Below, piece by piece: positions 1-12,700 of a stretch of DNA of 64,000 nucleotides; within the stretch, counting starts at the first letter, position 1; each line of letters opens with the position of its first letter. The position numbers were made by a program, and so were the translations under genes. Under the pieces are notes generated by a model. It was given only the letters and a program-made list of their open reading frames with translations. It searched no databases and had not been told where the DNA came from. The stretch is from Ancylostoma caninum (Eukaryota; Nematoda; Chromadorea; Rhabditida; Ancylostomatidae), in contig JBAJFG010000328.1 of assembly GCA_037903475.1 (NCBI GenBank), forward strand, positions 372,001 through 436,000, written 5' to 3'.

Positions 1-37
1 AATCAGTAACGGAGGCGAAGAAATAAAAAAAACTCAC

Positions 38-3000
38 ATCCTTCCGTCGGCATCCTCAATGAGAACGGTACCATCGTCGTCGGAATCCTCATCAGGCGCA
101 ACATAGACCACTTCCATATGGAGATCACCTTGCTGGAAAAATCCAATTCATTGGAAATTTTGAAAAAAAAAATTTCAAGAAACTTTTTCAGCTAACCTGC
201 GAGCTCAGGATATCCACAGCCTGCTGATGTTTGGCATTTCGCAAATCATAGCCGTTCACTGATAGAATTGCGTCACCAACGTAGATCTGCCCACATCTAT
301 GCGCCGGCTGACCAGGTTGAATTTCGGAGATTACAATAGGAAGAGCATGCTCGGATCCACCCTGGAATCGTAATCCTTCAAAGGAGTAACATTTGGATGC
401 CGACGGTTCCATTTCCAAAGTGAGAAGGGTCACAATTAGGCAAGAATGTTATGACGGAGGAGACAAAAAACACTCAGAAACCTCGTTAACAAGTAAAATC
501 CAATTAGGATGGTCCAAGACCACAACGTCGGGTTTGCTGTTATCTTGCCCAGCTTACCAATTTTTATACCCTAAAGTGTTCAAATTTTAGAAAAAGCTCG
601 GAATCTGGGTTCAGTCAGTTTTCGTACTTTTTGAAACCTCTCCCATGTCTTCTATTACTGTACTACAATTCGGGTACAAATATACAAGCGCTAATGATCT
701 TATGAATCACGAAGAACTGGCCCCGTGAAGTAAAATTAACAGATGAGGTATGCCTACCGTAATAGATATCCCTAGACCCTCGTGAGGTTGTTTTGCCAGG
801 ACCACTTTCCTCGTCTCTCCCACGCCTCTCCTCCTTTTCGCTGGTTGACAGTCGTTGGTGGGCGGAGTCGGCAGTCCCTTCGTTTGACCTCGACCTCTGA
901 AAAGAAGGAATCGCCGCAAGGTTGAGAGGATATAATAAGGAAAAGAGAATGAGCAATTTCGTTGTTTACAGATAGTAAAAACCAGAGAGTTACTGTCAAC
1001 TAACGGATGACCTTTTGTAGGATTAGTCATGCAATGAATAGGAAGCTGATTCATTCAGGTGTTTGTACCAGGTGTGATTAATGAGCAAGTACAGCATCAG
1101 AGCAATTGTTAACGCGTGCAGCTACCCATTTTTCCAGTTATAGTACCTCCCTTCAAAACCCCGATCAAATGGCTTGTGGTCAGGGTTTCTTATTCAAAAT
1201 GAGTACGACAAGGGAATGAGAGGTAGAAAAATACCGCACTACCCAGTAGGTTGTACCTGTAGAGCATACGACGTGAAGAACTTATGGCAACGTGGTAGCG
1301 CTTGATTAGCTTTTTGTTCCAGGTGACTGTACGAATAAGTGGAAGAAAAATCAAAAACGAGAAGCACTCTACACATTATCCTCTGCGATCCCTTAGCTTT
1401 CCAGCTACCTTTGAGGGAGACAACCATCCTTGGAATACTACGATGCAATATGGAATATGCATTGAATTTTCTAGGATATCGATAGTAATCGTAAACACAA
1501 TAATTAAACGATCAAATAGTAAAGTAGCGAAGAAGAACAGTAAAGTAATTCATACTATATGCGCACAGTGAGATGCATTGATTACGCAGCCAATTGCGAC
1601 AACACAACTGACCCCTGTGCAAAATCTAGTCTCGGGGCAGTTCCGTTCATGCTAAGGTGTGGATAACGCTGCGTTTAACAAGCCTGCACCATACATTCTA
1701 GTAAGTAGGCTAGAAGTGGATTTCCAGTATTGAGGTTCATGAACTCTCTCAGAAGTATTGTAACGTGCCCAGAAGTATGTAACTCCACGCAGAAAGGAAT
1801 ATATACTGCTCAAAATACTGAGTCCATGCAGCGCCAATAACTAATCGTGGAAGATGCAAAACAAAAAATTATTCTGGAAGGCAAGTCCACCTTAGGTGGA
1901 TCTGACGTCCGGACCTTTCCCGAGAACATTCATGAATCCCACCAGTTGCGTAAAAATACCTCCTTTACAGATCTTATTGGGTTAAAACCATGTGAGTTGT
2001 CGAGCAGGATAACGTGAGGTGCACTCATCTACCATTGTAAACAAAATGCACCAGCCAAGAAGGAACACCCCCTCCTTTCGTCATCACCCAACGCCCACTC
2101 ACCGACACGCCCGAATCACCGTTTTGTGACGATGCAAGTGAATTTCCGCCTCCAGCTGATTCCACAAACGATCGTGTTCGACTCCACGCATATTACGTCC
2201 AAGCAGCTGAATTTGCTGAATTCTTCCGGCCAACTCCTGAAGTACACAAATACTTAGGGACTTGAGAGATGACTTCGGAAAAGTACAAGCGCATACGCAC
2301 AACCATGTGCTTGCACTTCTGTGTTCTAGTCATTTTAACACAAGGGAACAGCAGCTTTCATGATATGAATGACATGTTTGTTTGACAGAATGTCAAGCAG
2401 TGTGTACGACATTCTGGCAAGCAAAAGTCGTCGAGTAACTATTCTTGGAAGCAGCTGAGTGCAGCAGAAGTGCCACGCTAACCTTATCAAGATACTTAGC
2501 GGCTAGTCGTGCGCCGAACACCTCCGTCTCCAGAGCTCCAATCAAATGCCGTTGTCGTTCGCACTCTTTTCGTAGGACGTCCAATTCACATTCCGTACGT
2601 AGCGAAGGCATCAATACATCATGTAGTTGGCCAATTTGGGTATCCTGAGGAGTTTTTTTTATAAAGGTAGGGATCCAAACCTGTTCCGTACCAATTTCTT
2701 CTTGATCATATCCGATTCATGAGGAGCAGTTTTCGCGTGAAGTTGACATTGTAGACTATGAACCTGCAAAGGATTTTTCATTTTTACATGGTTTTTGCGA
2801 GATCAATTACTGAGAATAAGAAGGGCTCGATTGAGTTTTCTTTCGTCTTCATGGAATTATTCCAGACCTCAGGGCAGACCACTGGATTGCTGGAGATGAA
2901 GAAACGTAAAGAATATCATAGGAATGTGGAGCCAACGACCGATGAGAGTTTAGGAGGAGGCTGGAGGGTTTATTCTTCTACGACTAAGAGGGTGAGAAGA

Positions 3001-5261
3001 ATATATGACGCTGCCAACTAATTTGTCCGCGTAAAAATGCAAGTTGGAAATGAATGTCCACAATCCGGACCGTTCGGGGCATGGCACAGTGAAAATGAAA
3101 TGGTGGCATAACTCGAAGCGTTCGGATTCTGCCATTCATTCTCTACTTTGCATTTTTGCGAGGACAAATTAGTTGGCAGCGTCATATAATATATTGTCCA
3201 AACAAGGACGGCTTGGATCATTCACTACGGCTTTTGTAGACCAGATTCTTCCTTGGAACTTTTTTTTTGCTATGAGCAGCTTCGGATAGAGAGGACAAAA
3301 ATATACCAACAGAACAAGGAAAGTATGAGTATTAATACTGTTGTACTACAGTGGAGGACGCTAAAAGTAGGTGAGAGGGCGGATGGTGAAAAAAAAATAA
3401 AATCACCGCCCGCCGCTTGGAAACTCCAATGGGAAATTAAATTAGTAAAATTACTAATTTGGATAATAAATAATAAAAATGTGGAGAATAATAAAAGCAA
3501 ACAATTAATGACGCACTCACACAAGATTTTTATTCATTTTATAAAGTAATTTAGAAAATTCGGCGACGCAGTCTGAGGGTTCGCTCCCGCCCCTCCTCCC
3601 CCCTTTGGCTCCGCCACTATCGTATTGTGATGCAAAGTTGTTGGTCTATTGAATAAACAAATAAACAACTAAAAATACATAGCTGTGCTAAAAAATGCCA
3701 TGAGTTCAGCGAAGAACTACTATATTCTGACATATACCCGTTGTCATGAAAGTTTCGTAGAATTGAAAATTTGAAAGAGGGTTATGATCGATTTCTTCAG
3801 GATACTGATGGACGGATCAAGATTCTCCTGTGAGTTTAGTATTTACCTACACTACAGTTTGTATATTGCCATCTATCTCGATTCTCATGTAGTAGTTTCT
3901 AACAACACTGGAGAATCTAGTGAGGTCCATCTTTAGCATTTTGTGCATCCAATCAAATGTTAGTCGGAAAAACATAGGTTAGGCCTTCCAAGAAGGGAAA
4001 TATCGAGCAATTATTTCCCATACGATGTTTTTATCCAAGGAACCAGAGAATAATGAGCTCGCCAAACAAGGCTAAAGAAAGATTGATAAAAGCAGGTTGC
4101 AGATGATCCAAGGATGAAGTCGTTTTGGTTAACAGAAAGAAAAAATGCAAGAGAAAAGAGAAGAGATGCAAAAATGGCTAGACCCACCTGCAACATCAGC
4201 TGCTGCATTTCCTTTTCCATTGCATCGCGATCCGCCCTTGCCTCCGTGAGGTCCCTTCGAAGAATGCCGACCTCCTATAAACGAAGAAATCACTGATGTT
4301 TACGCTGTGAGTAGTGCAGAGTTGCTTTTGCGTCAGTCTACGTCGGACTTATGACTGCTTCAGCTATCCATTCACTATTGAAGAAGAAAAATGGGAAACG
4401 ATCCATGGGGAATAACCGTGACTACTGACCTTTTCATATCTGGACAACGCATGATGCATGGATTGCGCTTTGTGCATCAGTTGAGCAAAGCTTCCACTCA
4501 GTGACGTCATCTTCTGACGACCCTCATACGTGATTTCTACCTGAAATCGAAGATATGACCTCACAATCGTTGGAGGTCCTGCATTTTCCATGAAGGCACT
4601 GCAGACACCGGAAGGAAGGACGGTTCAGTTAAAATAGAACCCCAAGATGTAGATTCGTTGGGACAGAATGGAGAGTTCGTTCCGGTTAGCAGATGATCTC
4701 ACCGTAATTTCTGGGGTGAAATAGGATGTGGCTATATCGAAGACACTTAACTAGGTGATTAAGGTCTACTAAACGTCAAACTGTCTACTAGCTGTCAACG
4801 CCTTTAAGTCCAAAATGGGTGCTTCGAAGAGTCTGAAGTGGGTGGTTTGAACACCCTATGTCTATATATTACGGTGATACTGCCTGCTCATCCGCACCGG
4901 ACTGGTCTTTTCATTTTGTCAAGCTAGCGAACGTTGGAGGTATTCACTTCGAATTTTAGGAACTCTTGCTATCACACGCCTGTTTCTATTAAACAAGAAT
5001 AATCGTTGTGAGAAAAGAAAGAAAGGGCAGGTAGCAGGATTTTCTAATTGTCCAACCGGGACATCTGGCATAGTTGAAATTTTGACACTTATCACATCCA
5101 TGTCTAGTGTGAGCAGCTCATATTAAAAAAATCCGGAGAAAAAAAACTACCTGATCGCTATCGATTTCACCCAAAAGTAGATCCAAAGCGACGAATGCCT
5201 TGTCAAAGTCCTTCTCGAGCGCATCAGACCATGCCACTGGGGACTCATTCCCCATTGTCAT
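38..5261 (-). CDS. gopc: GOPC (Golgi-associated PDZ and coiled-coil protein), 3' end outside the window
   Basis: Nine exons were joined on the minus strand with all phases consistent: 5151-5261, 4430-4540, 4188-4274, 2692-2763, 2483-2644, 2103-2236, 758-896, 197-361, 38-132 (358 residues so far). The last exon ends in phase 2 at a GTGAGT donor, so the C-terminus lies left of base 1. The first exon contains EKDFDKAF and LLLGEID, the second [10 protein letters not shown], the fourth QLHAKT. The middle exons give a coiled coil with [11 protein letters not shown] and the signature [24 protein letters not shown] domain follows (about residues 255-338) with binding loop GLGI and the sequence [13 protein letters not shown]. 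In mammals GOPC sits at the Golgi/TGN and controls sorting or lysosomal targeting of PDZ-binding cargo. The start is the first ATG after a TTTCAG acceptor one base upstream, which suggests spliced-leader trans-splicing. The donor of exon 2692-2763 (GTACGG) was chosen because it alone keeps frame. Confidence 0.96.
2999..3192. mobile_element. MITE-like foldback in a GOPC intron
   Basis: The intron between exons 4188-4274 and 2692-2763 contains a short foldback. The left terminus (about 2999-3057, with GACGCTGCCAACTAATTTGT) is the imperfect reverse complement of the right terminus (about 3135-3192). The internal part has no coding potential. It is probably a non-autonomous DNA transposon, family unknown. 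Confidence 0.7.
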
Positions 5262-5845
5262 CCTGAAACACCATCTTTTTCAGAGAATCGTTTCCACGAG
5301 TATGGCATGCCCGAGAGTCATCCCCTATCATGATGTATGGACGTTTCTAGGAAAGAACACCCACCAGTGAAGAATAGAGAGGATTGAATGAGACATAGCT
5401 AACTGGTGTGCGATGGGATGAGATAACAAGACACGGTAAAACAAGAGAAACGTCCCATGTGCTTTTTTTTCTCCAGGAAATGTTCTGATAGAGAAACACC
5501 TCCAATAGACTCTTCATATTGGAAGAAAGCCGAGTTCTATTCAATTATTGCAAAAAGTCCACTCTAACAATCTCTTCCATCTTTTGCCATCATCTCCCCC
5601 ACGGAGATTGAATAGCGTCAAGTGCCAGAGCAATTGTGCAAATGCACGCGAAAAAGTGCGCAAGCGAAAGAACCACACTTTTATTTTCATTGTCCGGATG
5701 GCCATACTAGGTTTTTACTTGCAGAAGAACCAAAAATATTCAAGTGATTGTATTAGAAAAATTTTTTGTTGTGCAACTAAAGACCCCCACTATAAAGTTA
5801 AACGCCGTTGATCTCTCATGTAATAAATGAATTTTATTATAGTGA
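5262..5845. other. 5' flank of GOPC; nothing else recognised
   Basis: This is the upstream region of the minus-strand GOPC gene. The only clear signal is the TTTCAG acceptor at 5263-5268 directly before the start codon. No further exon, repeat or RNA gene could be supported. Confidence 0.5.
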
Positions 5846-6606
5846 AAAGGGATTCCTATGCTCGGCCAGCGAATGTTGAGTTGCTCAGGTGTCAATCAAC
5901 TAGTAGAAGAAGCAAGGTTCCGCCGAAAATCCTCCACAGTTGACCACATCCACGTCGTTGACCAGTTAATAGAGAACAGCCGCGAATACAAGTTCTCGCT
6001 GCTGTTGTGGACTACTCCTAAGCGTTTGATTCTGTGGAACACAAAGTTATTTGGAAGTCACTATTCTGTCAAGGGATCCACCCAAAGATAGTCCGCCTTC
6101 TTTCGAATATCTACACTGGAGCTGGAGTAGCAATCAACATATGGTAATCTTGCCCCTACCCAACTTCGTAGAAGTGTCAGACAAGGAGCCTTATACCTCA
6201 CGCCCTCTTCGCTGCCGTTCTTGAAACTGGCTTCTGCAATGTGGAATAGCGTAGGGAGAGAATAAACGTAAATGGATACTACATATTTAAACCATCTCCG
6301 CTATGCAGAGGGTTGTGCTTTTCGCTCACGATGCAAAACGCCTTTGGCATATGCTTGGTTAGATGAACGAAGGAAGCAAAGACGTCGGATTGAGGATTAA
6401 TCTTTCGAAAACAGTAGTTACGTCTTATTCAGTTCACATCGCGGTTCTCATAGATGGAAGTATCGCTTCTTACTGCACCAACTACACCAACTACATGTGC
6501 CTCGGGAAGATCTCGTTTGATGGTGACCTTCATGGACAAGTAACCAGGAGAATTCAGGCCGCGTTCTGAACATTCATTTTTAGCAAAGTTAGTGCGGGTA
6601 TTGTAA
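5846..6606 (+). pseudogene. RTE-type LINE reverse transcriptase relic
   Basis: Broken plus-strand frames read as a non-LTR reverse transcriptase of the RTE type. In order they are FRRKSSTVDHIHVVDQLIE (about 5910-5970), a frameshifted catalytic palm segment (about 5980-6060), NIYTGAGVAIN (about 6105-6140), a damaged RQG-type motif (about 6175-6200), FAHDAK (about 6318-6335) where an active element would have FADD, then GLRINLSKTVV and QVTRRIQAAF near 6560. Stops and frameshifts separate every piece, and a catalytic aspartate position reads histidine. The 3' side is capped by a fragment of another element at 6563-6606. The copy is dead. Confidence 0.85.
6563..6606. mobile_element. Terminal fragment of the 8003-8474 foldback family
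   Basis: The sequence AGTGCGGGTATTGTA with the preceding GAACATTCATTTTT matches the right terminus of the foldback at 8003-8474 (TAGTGCGGGTAGTGTA). Only this end is recognisable, directly after the RTE coding relic. Confidence 0.65.
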
Positions 6607-7143
6607 ATGTAGTGCACTCGTCTATGGTTACGCTGCTCGATTTTGCCCCTTTTCTTAAGAATTTTTATCTGCCCATAGTAAGTTCTCAAAAATCTTGAGT
6701 ATCCAACGCGATCCAAATCAAAACATGGGAAAGGAAACTACTCTCAAGCTGCCATAGACTCAGCCCAGTTGCAACTTGCTAAAGGATACAATTACATTTA
6801 GTTGGTTAGTAACCACCGTTTCTGCCCCTACATCCTGAAAGCAGGCTAGTTACGATTTTTAAAGTCGACAACATATTTAATTTCATCACCGCTATTATTC
6901 GAAGTGAGTCCATGCCTTTTTTCGCCCTCACATTCAGCTATAAGTAGCTCTAAGATTTGAACTTTAGAACATAATAAAAAATTCAACAAAAGTTCAAGCT
7001 TCAAGATTCAATTGTGTAAACCGTGTCAATTGTGTAAACCGTGGCAAAAAATGTCGTCCTACCGCTGAGTTCAGCTTTCTTGGGTGCAGTTCTTTGCAAA
7101 GAATGGATTATACTCAAGGCGGCTACCTTAGTTTATATATCTC
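6607..7143. other. Non-coding, nothing recognised
   Basis: AT-rich sequence without a supported exon, RNA or repeat. A short direct duplication (TCAATTGTGTAAACCGTG repeated at about 7010-7042) is the only structure seen. Confidence 0.4.
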
Positions 7144-7594
7144 TAGCTGGCACTATTCCACATTAGGGGTCCCAAAATTTTCAAGATTTTTTTTTCGCCG
7201 AAACTTTGTATACGGGGGAAGGGGGGGGGGTATTTGATGTATTAAATACGAATGTCGTATTCATTTTGCACGGTAATCTCATTTTTATAGAGTTACGATA
7301 GGTATACTGCACCTACCGTATCCCATAAAATCCTCTCAAACATTGCATAGAGGAGTACTTTCAAGCGCTGATCACGATTATCAACATTAATTTGCATGAA
7401 AGTGTCATTTTCCTGCCGAAATCGGCAATTAGTGTCAAATTTTTACAGCAATCCGTAGTCCTATAGAAATGCGGTTACGGTACAAAGTGAATACAATATT
7501 CGAGTTCAGCACCTCAAATAACTACCCTATGCAAAGTTTCGGCGAATTTTTTTGAAAGTTTTGGGCCCCCTAATAAGGAATAGTGCGATCTAGC
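7144..7594. mobile_element. Foldback element of about 450 bp
   Basis: Long imperfect inverted repeats are visible. TAGCTGGCACTATTCC at the left pairs with GGAATAGTGCGATCTAGC at the right, and the complementarity continues inward through CGCCGAAACTTTG / CAAAGTTTCGGCG and into the ATACGAAT/ATTCG segments. There is no ORF. The loop lies around 7370-7440. A run of about ten G interrupts the left arm at 7219-7230. Confidence 0.8.
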
Positions 7595-8002
7595 TTTATT
7601 GGGGCGAAGACGGATTTCTTAGTGTGAACAATCAATCGCCTTTCTCAATGAGTAGTCATATGCGCAATTTGTAAACCATCTACGATATTAAAGGGTTGTT
7701 GCGACCTTTACACTTCTTTCTCAGATAAAACTGCCAATTATCTAACGTTAACCTTCAGGTAGTACCGCTTCGGATCGCTTCGTCATGCGTGTGCAATAAC
7801 AGTAGGATGAAATGAAAACAAAACCAGAGCTTTACAACATGCTTTTTCAAGATTTCCCAGGATCTGAGCTTCATAACTTGATTCATCCTTAACTACTTTG
7901 CGTTACTCTCTGAGGACTTCCTTATGGTATGTCTACACTGTCTCGCTTCCAGCAAAAACGCATTTCTCAAACACTAACATATTCCTTCTCATTACTCCAT
8001 TA

Positions 8003-8474
8003 CTACAATACCCGCACTGAGTTTGTTAAAAATGAACGTTCAGAACGCGGATTTGCGTTCTTTTCGTTCCAGGACGATAACTCTTCGTAACAAAGCGATT
8101 CACAGACCGAACCAGGGGTCAGAAGCAACAGTAGAGCGGGCTAACATATTTCATGAAACCAGCCCTAAATTTCGATTTTGAACATTGAAATTCCAAAGTC
8201 ATTTATAGTGCTCGGATCATGCCGCGCGTCAAAGTATGTCGCACGCTATGCGCGGCAAGGGCGCAGCAGAATTAAAAACTTGCGAATTTCGTTGTTGAAG
8301 ATCAGAATTTAGGGCTGATTTCGTGAAATATGGTAGCCCACTCCGTTGCCGTTTTTGACCCTTAGTTTGGTCTGTGAATCGCTTTGTTACGAAAAGCTAT
8401 GACCCTAGAACGGAAATAACGCAAATCCGCGTTCCAGATGTTCATTTTCAACAAACTTAGTGCGGGTAGTGTAT
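8003..8474. mobile_element. Foldback element of about 470 bp with CCCGCACT termini
   Basis: The left end TACAATACCCGCACTGAG and right end CTTAGTGCGGGTAGTGTA are inverted repeats. Complementarity runs about 180 bases inward, including AAAGCGATTCACAGACC / GGTCTGTGAATCGCTTT and the CAGCCCTAAATT / AATTTAGGGCTG pair. There is no coding capacity. A second, truncated copy lies at 6563-6606. Confidence 0.85.
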
Positions 8475-9469
8475 TTATTCATTAGCTATTATCTGTATTA
8501 TTTTATTATTTTTTGAAATAAATTCTTCTCCACAATACAAGGAGGACAGGGCAGAGCCAGGGACTCACGAAGTCACCAACAGAAAAAAACGAAAGGCAAT
8601 CCTCATTGCCCAAAGGTTTACACTTTAGAAACAAGATGGTAGTCAGAAGTAAAAAAAATGGAGGGCTAATTGTCAGCTCCAACGATCCTGCATGTTGGGC
8701 TCAGACCAATAGGCAAAATGAGGGGTAAGTATTGACCGATAACTGGACATCTGGCACACTTCCATAAAGATAAGGCTGTGACACCCTAAAAAGTTCTAGT
8801 AAACTCGGCTGAGTTCCTAAATACATTGCTGGGTGAAATTCGAGCACATTCACGAGAAATTCAGACACTTTCGTTTTGAATGCTTGTCTGAGCACTTACA
8901 AACAAGCCAAACTGAAAAAAAATCCTCTGTTCACTCCGGGCAAATTTACGTACTTGATCAGGACCCCCCCCCTCCCCTCCCCACCAAAAAAGTACAAAAT
9001 GTTGGTTGAACTACAGGTTACTAATCAACGATGGGAGAGCTATAGTGTCTTTTTAGAATGCTTTTGTCCCACTGAACTAGTAGAAATTCGTCATTTCATG
9101 GCAGTTTTAGTGGCAAAAAGCCAAGACTTCTGGCCTATGGGCGGCACTTAGTGGTTCAGTAATGTCATGCACGGCTAATCTGATTTCTGGAGAAGCCCGC
9201 ACGGCTAAGGGAATGCCATATGTGGGTAGTACTGGTGTAGAAGACTAAAGGTAAATAAGATGCTGATGTCTTATGGCCTTTATGAAGTATTTGTAGGTTA
9301 AGCAGCTCATTAAAGATTGGATTTTCATATGAGCGGCGTAGGATTTGAGATTCTTCAGAACCAATAAGCAACTAAATCGAGCTCAATTTCAACTAAAGGC
9401 TATTTTGAAGCAATGATTCTTAAACCAAAGTGTATATCCAATAATCCTCCCAAGTTTAGGAAGAATACA
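8475..9469. other. Non-coding, nothing recognised
   Basis: AT-rich DNA with only short random ORFs on both strands. A pyrimidine run lies at about 8964-8986. No exon, RNA or repeat could be supported. Confidence 0.4.
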
Positions 9470-9930
9470 GTCAGAAAAACCCTACTTCTCCCCCGTCACA
9501 GCCCCCGAGATGCATCTGGCTCTCCGGCGAAGAACACAATAACATCGCCGCCGCGGCGGCCTCATGCGGCGGCAGCAGCAAAGGCAGAGGCAGAGGAACA
9601 GGCTTCTGCCCGCAAACAGCTCCGGATAATCGAGTTGAGACGCTGCGCGAGTTGTCAATGAATTCCATACAATTAGGGGGTGAGAGTGGATAGCTGAGGC
9701 AATGGCGACGGCGACGGTCGTCGACCGATTTGGCGGCACCAGCCCTCCCTCCACCTCGGCGTTGTGCCGGCCAGCGATCCTCTTCTAGGGGATCTGCCAC
9801 TAATGGAATCAAGCGATTCGCAGACACATCACAACACCGAAAGCGAGTTAAAGAGAGTCGCTCTGTGATGTTGCAGCTGCTTCTCAGCGGAACCCCTCAG
9901 ACGCGACTTGTTGCTCTTTTCCTGAAATTA
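9470..9930. promoter_or_regulatory. CpG-rich island; possible first exon or promoter (minus strand?)
   Basis: GC and CpG content rises sharply against AT-rich surroundings. Several overlapping frames stay open on the minus strand: one reads about 118 codons and a second about 90 codons. A good acceptor (AATTTCAG on the minus strand, boundary at about 9921/9922) borders the island. One minus frame downstream of that acceptor contains SISGRSPRRGSLAGTTP, which looks protein-like but is separated from the acceptor by a TGA. I do not recognise a family. It could be a promoter CpG cluster or a lineage-specific exon. Confidence 0.3.
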
Positions 9931-12700
9931 TTCCAACTAATTTGATTAAGCTGTGGACAGCTGTTTCCCGAAGGCAAAGGACAACAATTTTCAGGATACT
10001 GGCGGTGGGGTCACTAACTCACTGGACTTCATCCCTTACCACAACCAGTTCACCAATATTTTCAGCATGACAGCATGGACAACAGTCACAATCCACCGGT
10101 ATACACAATAATTGCTCCAGCAATTTACAGAGTCCACGTTTTGCATTGAAGTGATTTCCTAGCCACGCCTACCACCTTTCCCTCTCATCTGCTCTCTGGG
10201 AGATGATGTGCGTCCCATTTTTTATACCTCCGACTTTAAAAATCGACGTTGTCCATGCAGTGAGTGTTACTGCAAAACTGGTGATTCGCTCGGCTCCTGA
10301 TCATAGTCCTAGTAATTCTGGGCAAGAACCAAGCTTACAGTCGCCTAGACAGTACTTATCACTCGTAGCTCTGAATTTGAATCGTCTCCAACGCACAGAG
10401 TTTTCGCACACCATGATGGATAGCAGCTCATTTGAGCAGGATAATTGCTTGGCAGACATTGTCGTGTTTAGTATGTCCGGCAGAATCCACGATAATGATG
10501 TTGCATATATCTTCTTGATACCTGGATAAATTGGGATATTAGTTTATTATTTGATGATGTAACATAACATTTACAAGGTTAACAATGTTTCAGCTAAGGC
10601 CCCACCCAAAAGGAGAAGGGTTCAAACTACATCTAAAAAATTGGTAAAAATATAATGTTACATTGGAATGTATTGTGAAATAGAAACAGTAAAGCATACT
10701 TCTACAAAGATGAGAAATACTATTTTTACTTTGTTTTATTTTCTAAGTCAGTTCTTCTTGAAGTTTCCAAAACTTGGACACCTTTTTTTCTATCAGCTAA
10801 TAACTTAACATGTTAACCGAAATTAGTGAAAATTCTCTTGCCTACAAAATGAACCCTAACCCGAATTCCATCACCTGTTACATAATTTTATTTCCAAAAA
10901 AAAAGAGAGCATACAACATAATAGTGTTTCAATGACAGAACGGGCACTGGGTTAGGAGCAAGGCTGTGGCAATTCAAAAATCGTTCAAATAAAATCAACT
11001 GTGACGTTAAAAATTCAAAAAGTTTAGAAAAAGTGCAATATTGCAATAAAATGAGCCACAGCGAACAATTGTCCAATTTATCAGGACCAGACAAAATGAA
11101 ATCACCATCTGATCTTTCCTAACAAATCTCTTTGGAACAGCAACTGTAGGAAGTGTAGATATAATAACATTGGCCAGCCGCCCATCACGTCAGCCTTGAA
11201 TTCAAACAACAAATTCGCTCTCTTATTACTTACTCTTTCATGTCGCTTCATTTGATGGCGACTAATGACATGACAGAAAAAAAAGGAAAAAAATGACAAT
11301 GAGCAAGAGAACAGTTGGATTATAAGAGAGAAGGAACACCAGCTTACATCCTATTGCATGACTGTTTTCACATGAGGTCGACGGAGACATTACCATGCCC
11401 ACCAAAACTCGTGAATGAGCGTTTTTTCTAAATACCAACGGGAGATAATGTCCTTGTATCCAACAGCTTAGTTGCAGTTTTCTGTTGCCCTGCATAAGGC
11501 CATAAATAATCCAGAAACGTCGTTTTAATAAAATACCAATTCATTCAATCAATCCCGGGTTTCAGCTTATCTAATAGCCCTAGGAACCACGACCTCCGTC
11601 ATATTAGGCCGCTAGTGACGAATGCATGTGTTTTAGTTGAGATTCGCATCAAATCTGCACGGTTCGTACAGGCGAACGGGTTCTGCACTAGGCTCCAACT
11701 GATTACGCTGTGTTAGAACAGAAATTGTATTGGCACAACTCAGTGTCACGTGGATCCCATGCGAAACTGGGGTTTGCATGAAATATGCAACGACCATACA
11801 TAGTTAATGAATGCAGCTTTCAATTCCATGGAGAATTGATGCAAATCTGGCGTCAATCTCAGTTGCTGTGGTTCACTTTATTTCTGCTCGTCATGCATAC
11901 ATACTTTAGGAAAGTTAAACAGAATTTATATATTTAGAACGTCAAAAACCATTAAATGACCAAAGTACACCCGAACATAGCGGATACCAGCGGAAATGTT
12001 CTTTCACTGACATTATTCCGAATGCGGCAGACATCCTAATAACGTTAGGGCCTCAGGCAACGATATAATTCAATTTATGGGGCCCACTTAGCTAAAACAC
12101 ACGTGATCATTTTGACATTATGCACTTAGCTCATTGGAAATGTTTCCTTTTGGCTCAGTTAACCTAATAAGTAAATAAAAATCCGTTGGATTACAGTAGC
12201 GTGACCAAGGATCCCATGTACCCTGCATGAAAAGGAAAATTTTCAAGCTCTAGGAACAGAAACATCTCGGGAAACTTCAGAACAGAGAGAAGGGAATGGT
12301 ATGAAGGAGACAAACACAGCAACACCTGTGCTTCTGCGAAAAATGAAGGCCAAAAACTTGTTTGCTCCAGCAAGAAACACCTCCAACAGCATTGAAAACT
12401 GCTACTTGACTGCATTTTTACTTTTTTCCCTTCACTAGCCAATTTTGACAATGGGGGGTAGCGGCTGTTCGAAGAACTACGACACAACAATGTTTTCCCG
12501 GATGAGTTGTTGTGAATCAGTGACGCACCAAACTGGTGGAACTCGTTAGCCGCGTGGTGTTCCGCGTCGAAGTGCGCGAGAACGAAGTTAGATCCTATTT
12601 TCTGGTGTCTGGGGTGGAATTACGACTTTAACGCAGTTTGTACGGCTAGTGCTCCCCTTCCCTTACTAGTAATTACTAAATGAAGCTATAATAGGGTTGT
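9931..12700. other. Non-coding, nothing firm
   Basis: AT-rich DNA. A weak inverted pair (GTTGAGATTCGCATCAAATC near 11637 against GATTTGCATC-type sequence near 11840-11862) may be a decayed foldback. Open frames are short and lack splice-site or codon support. Confidence 0.35.
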
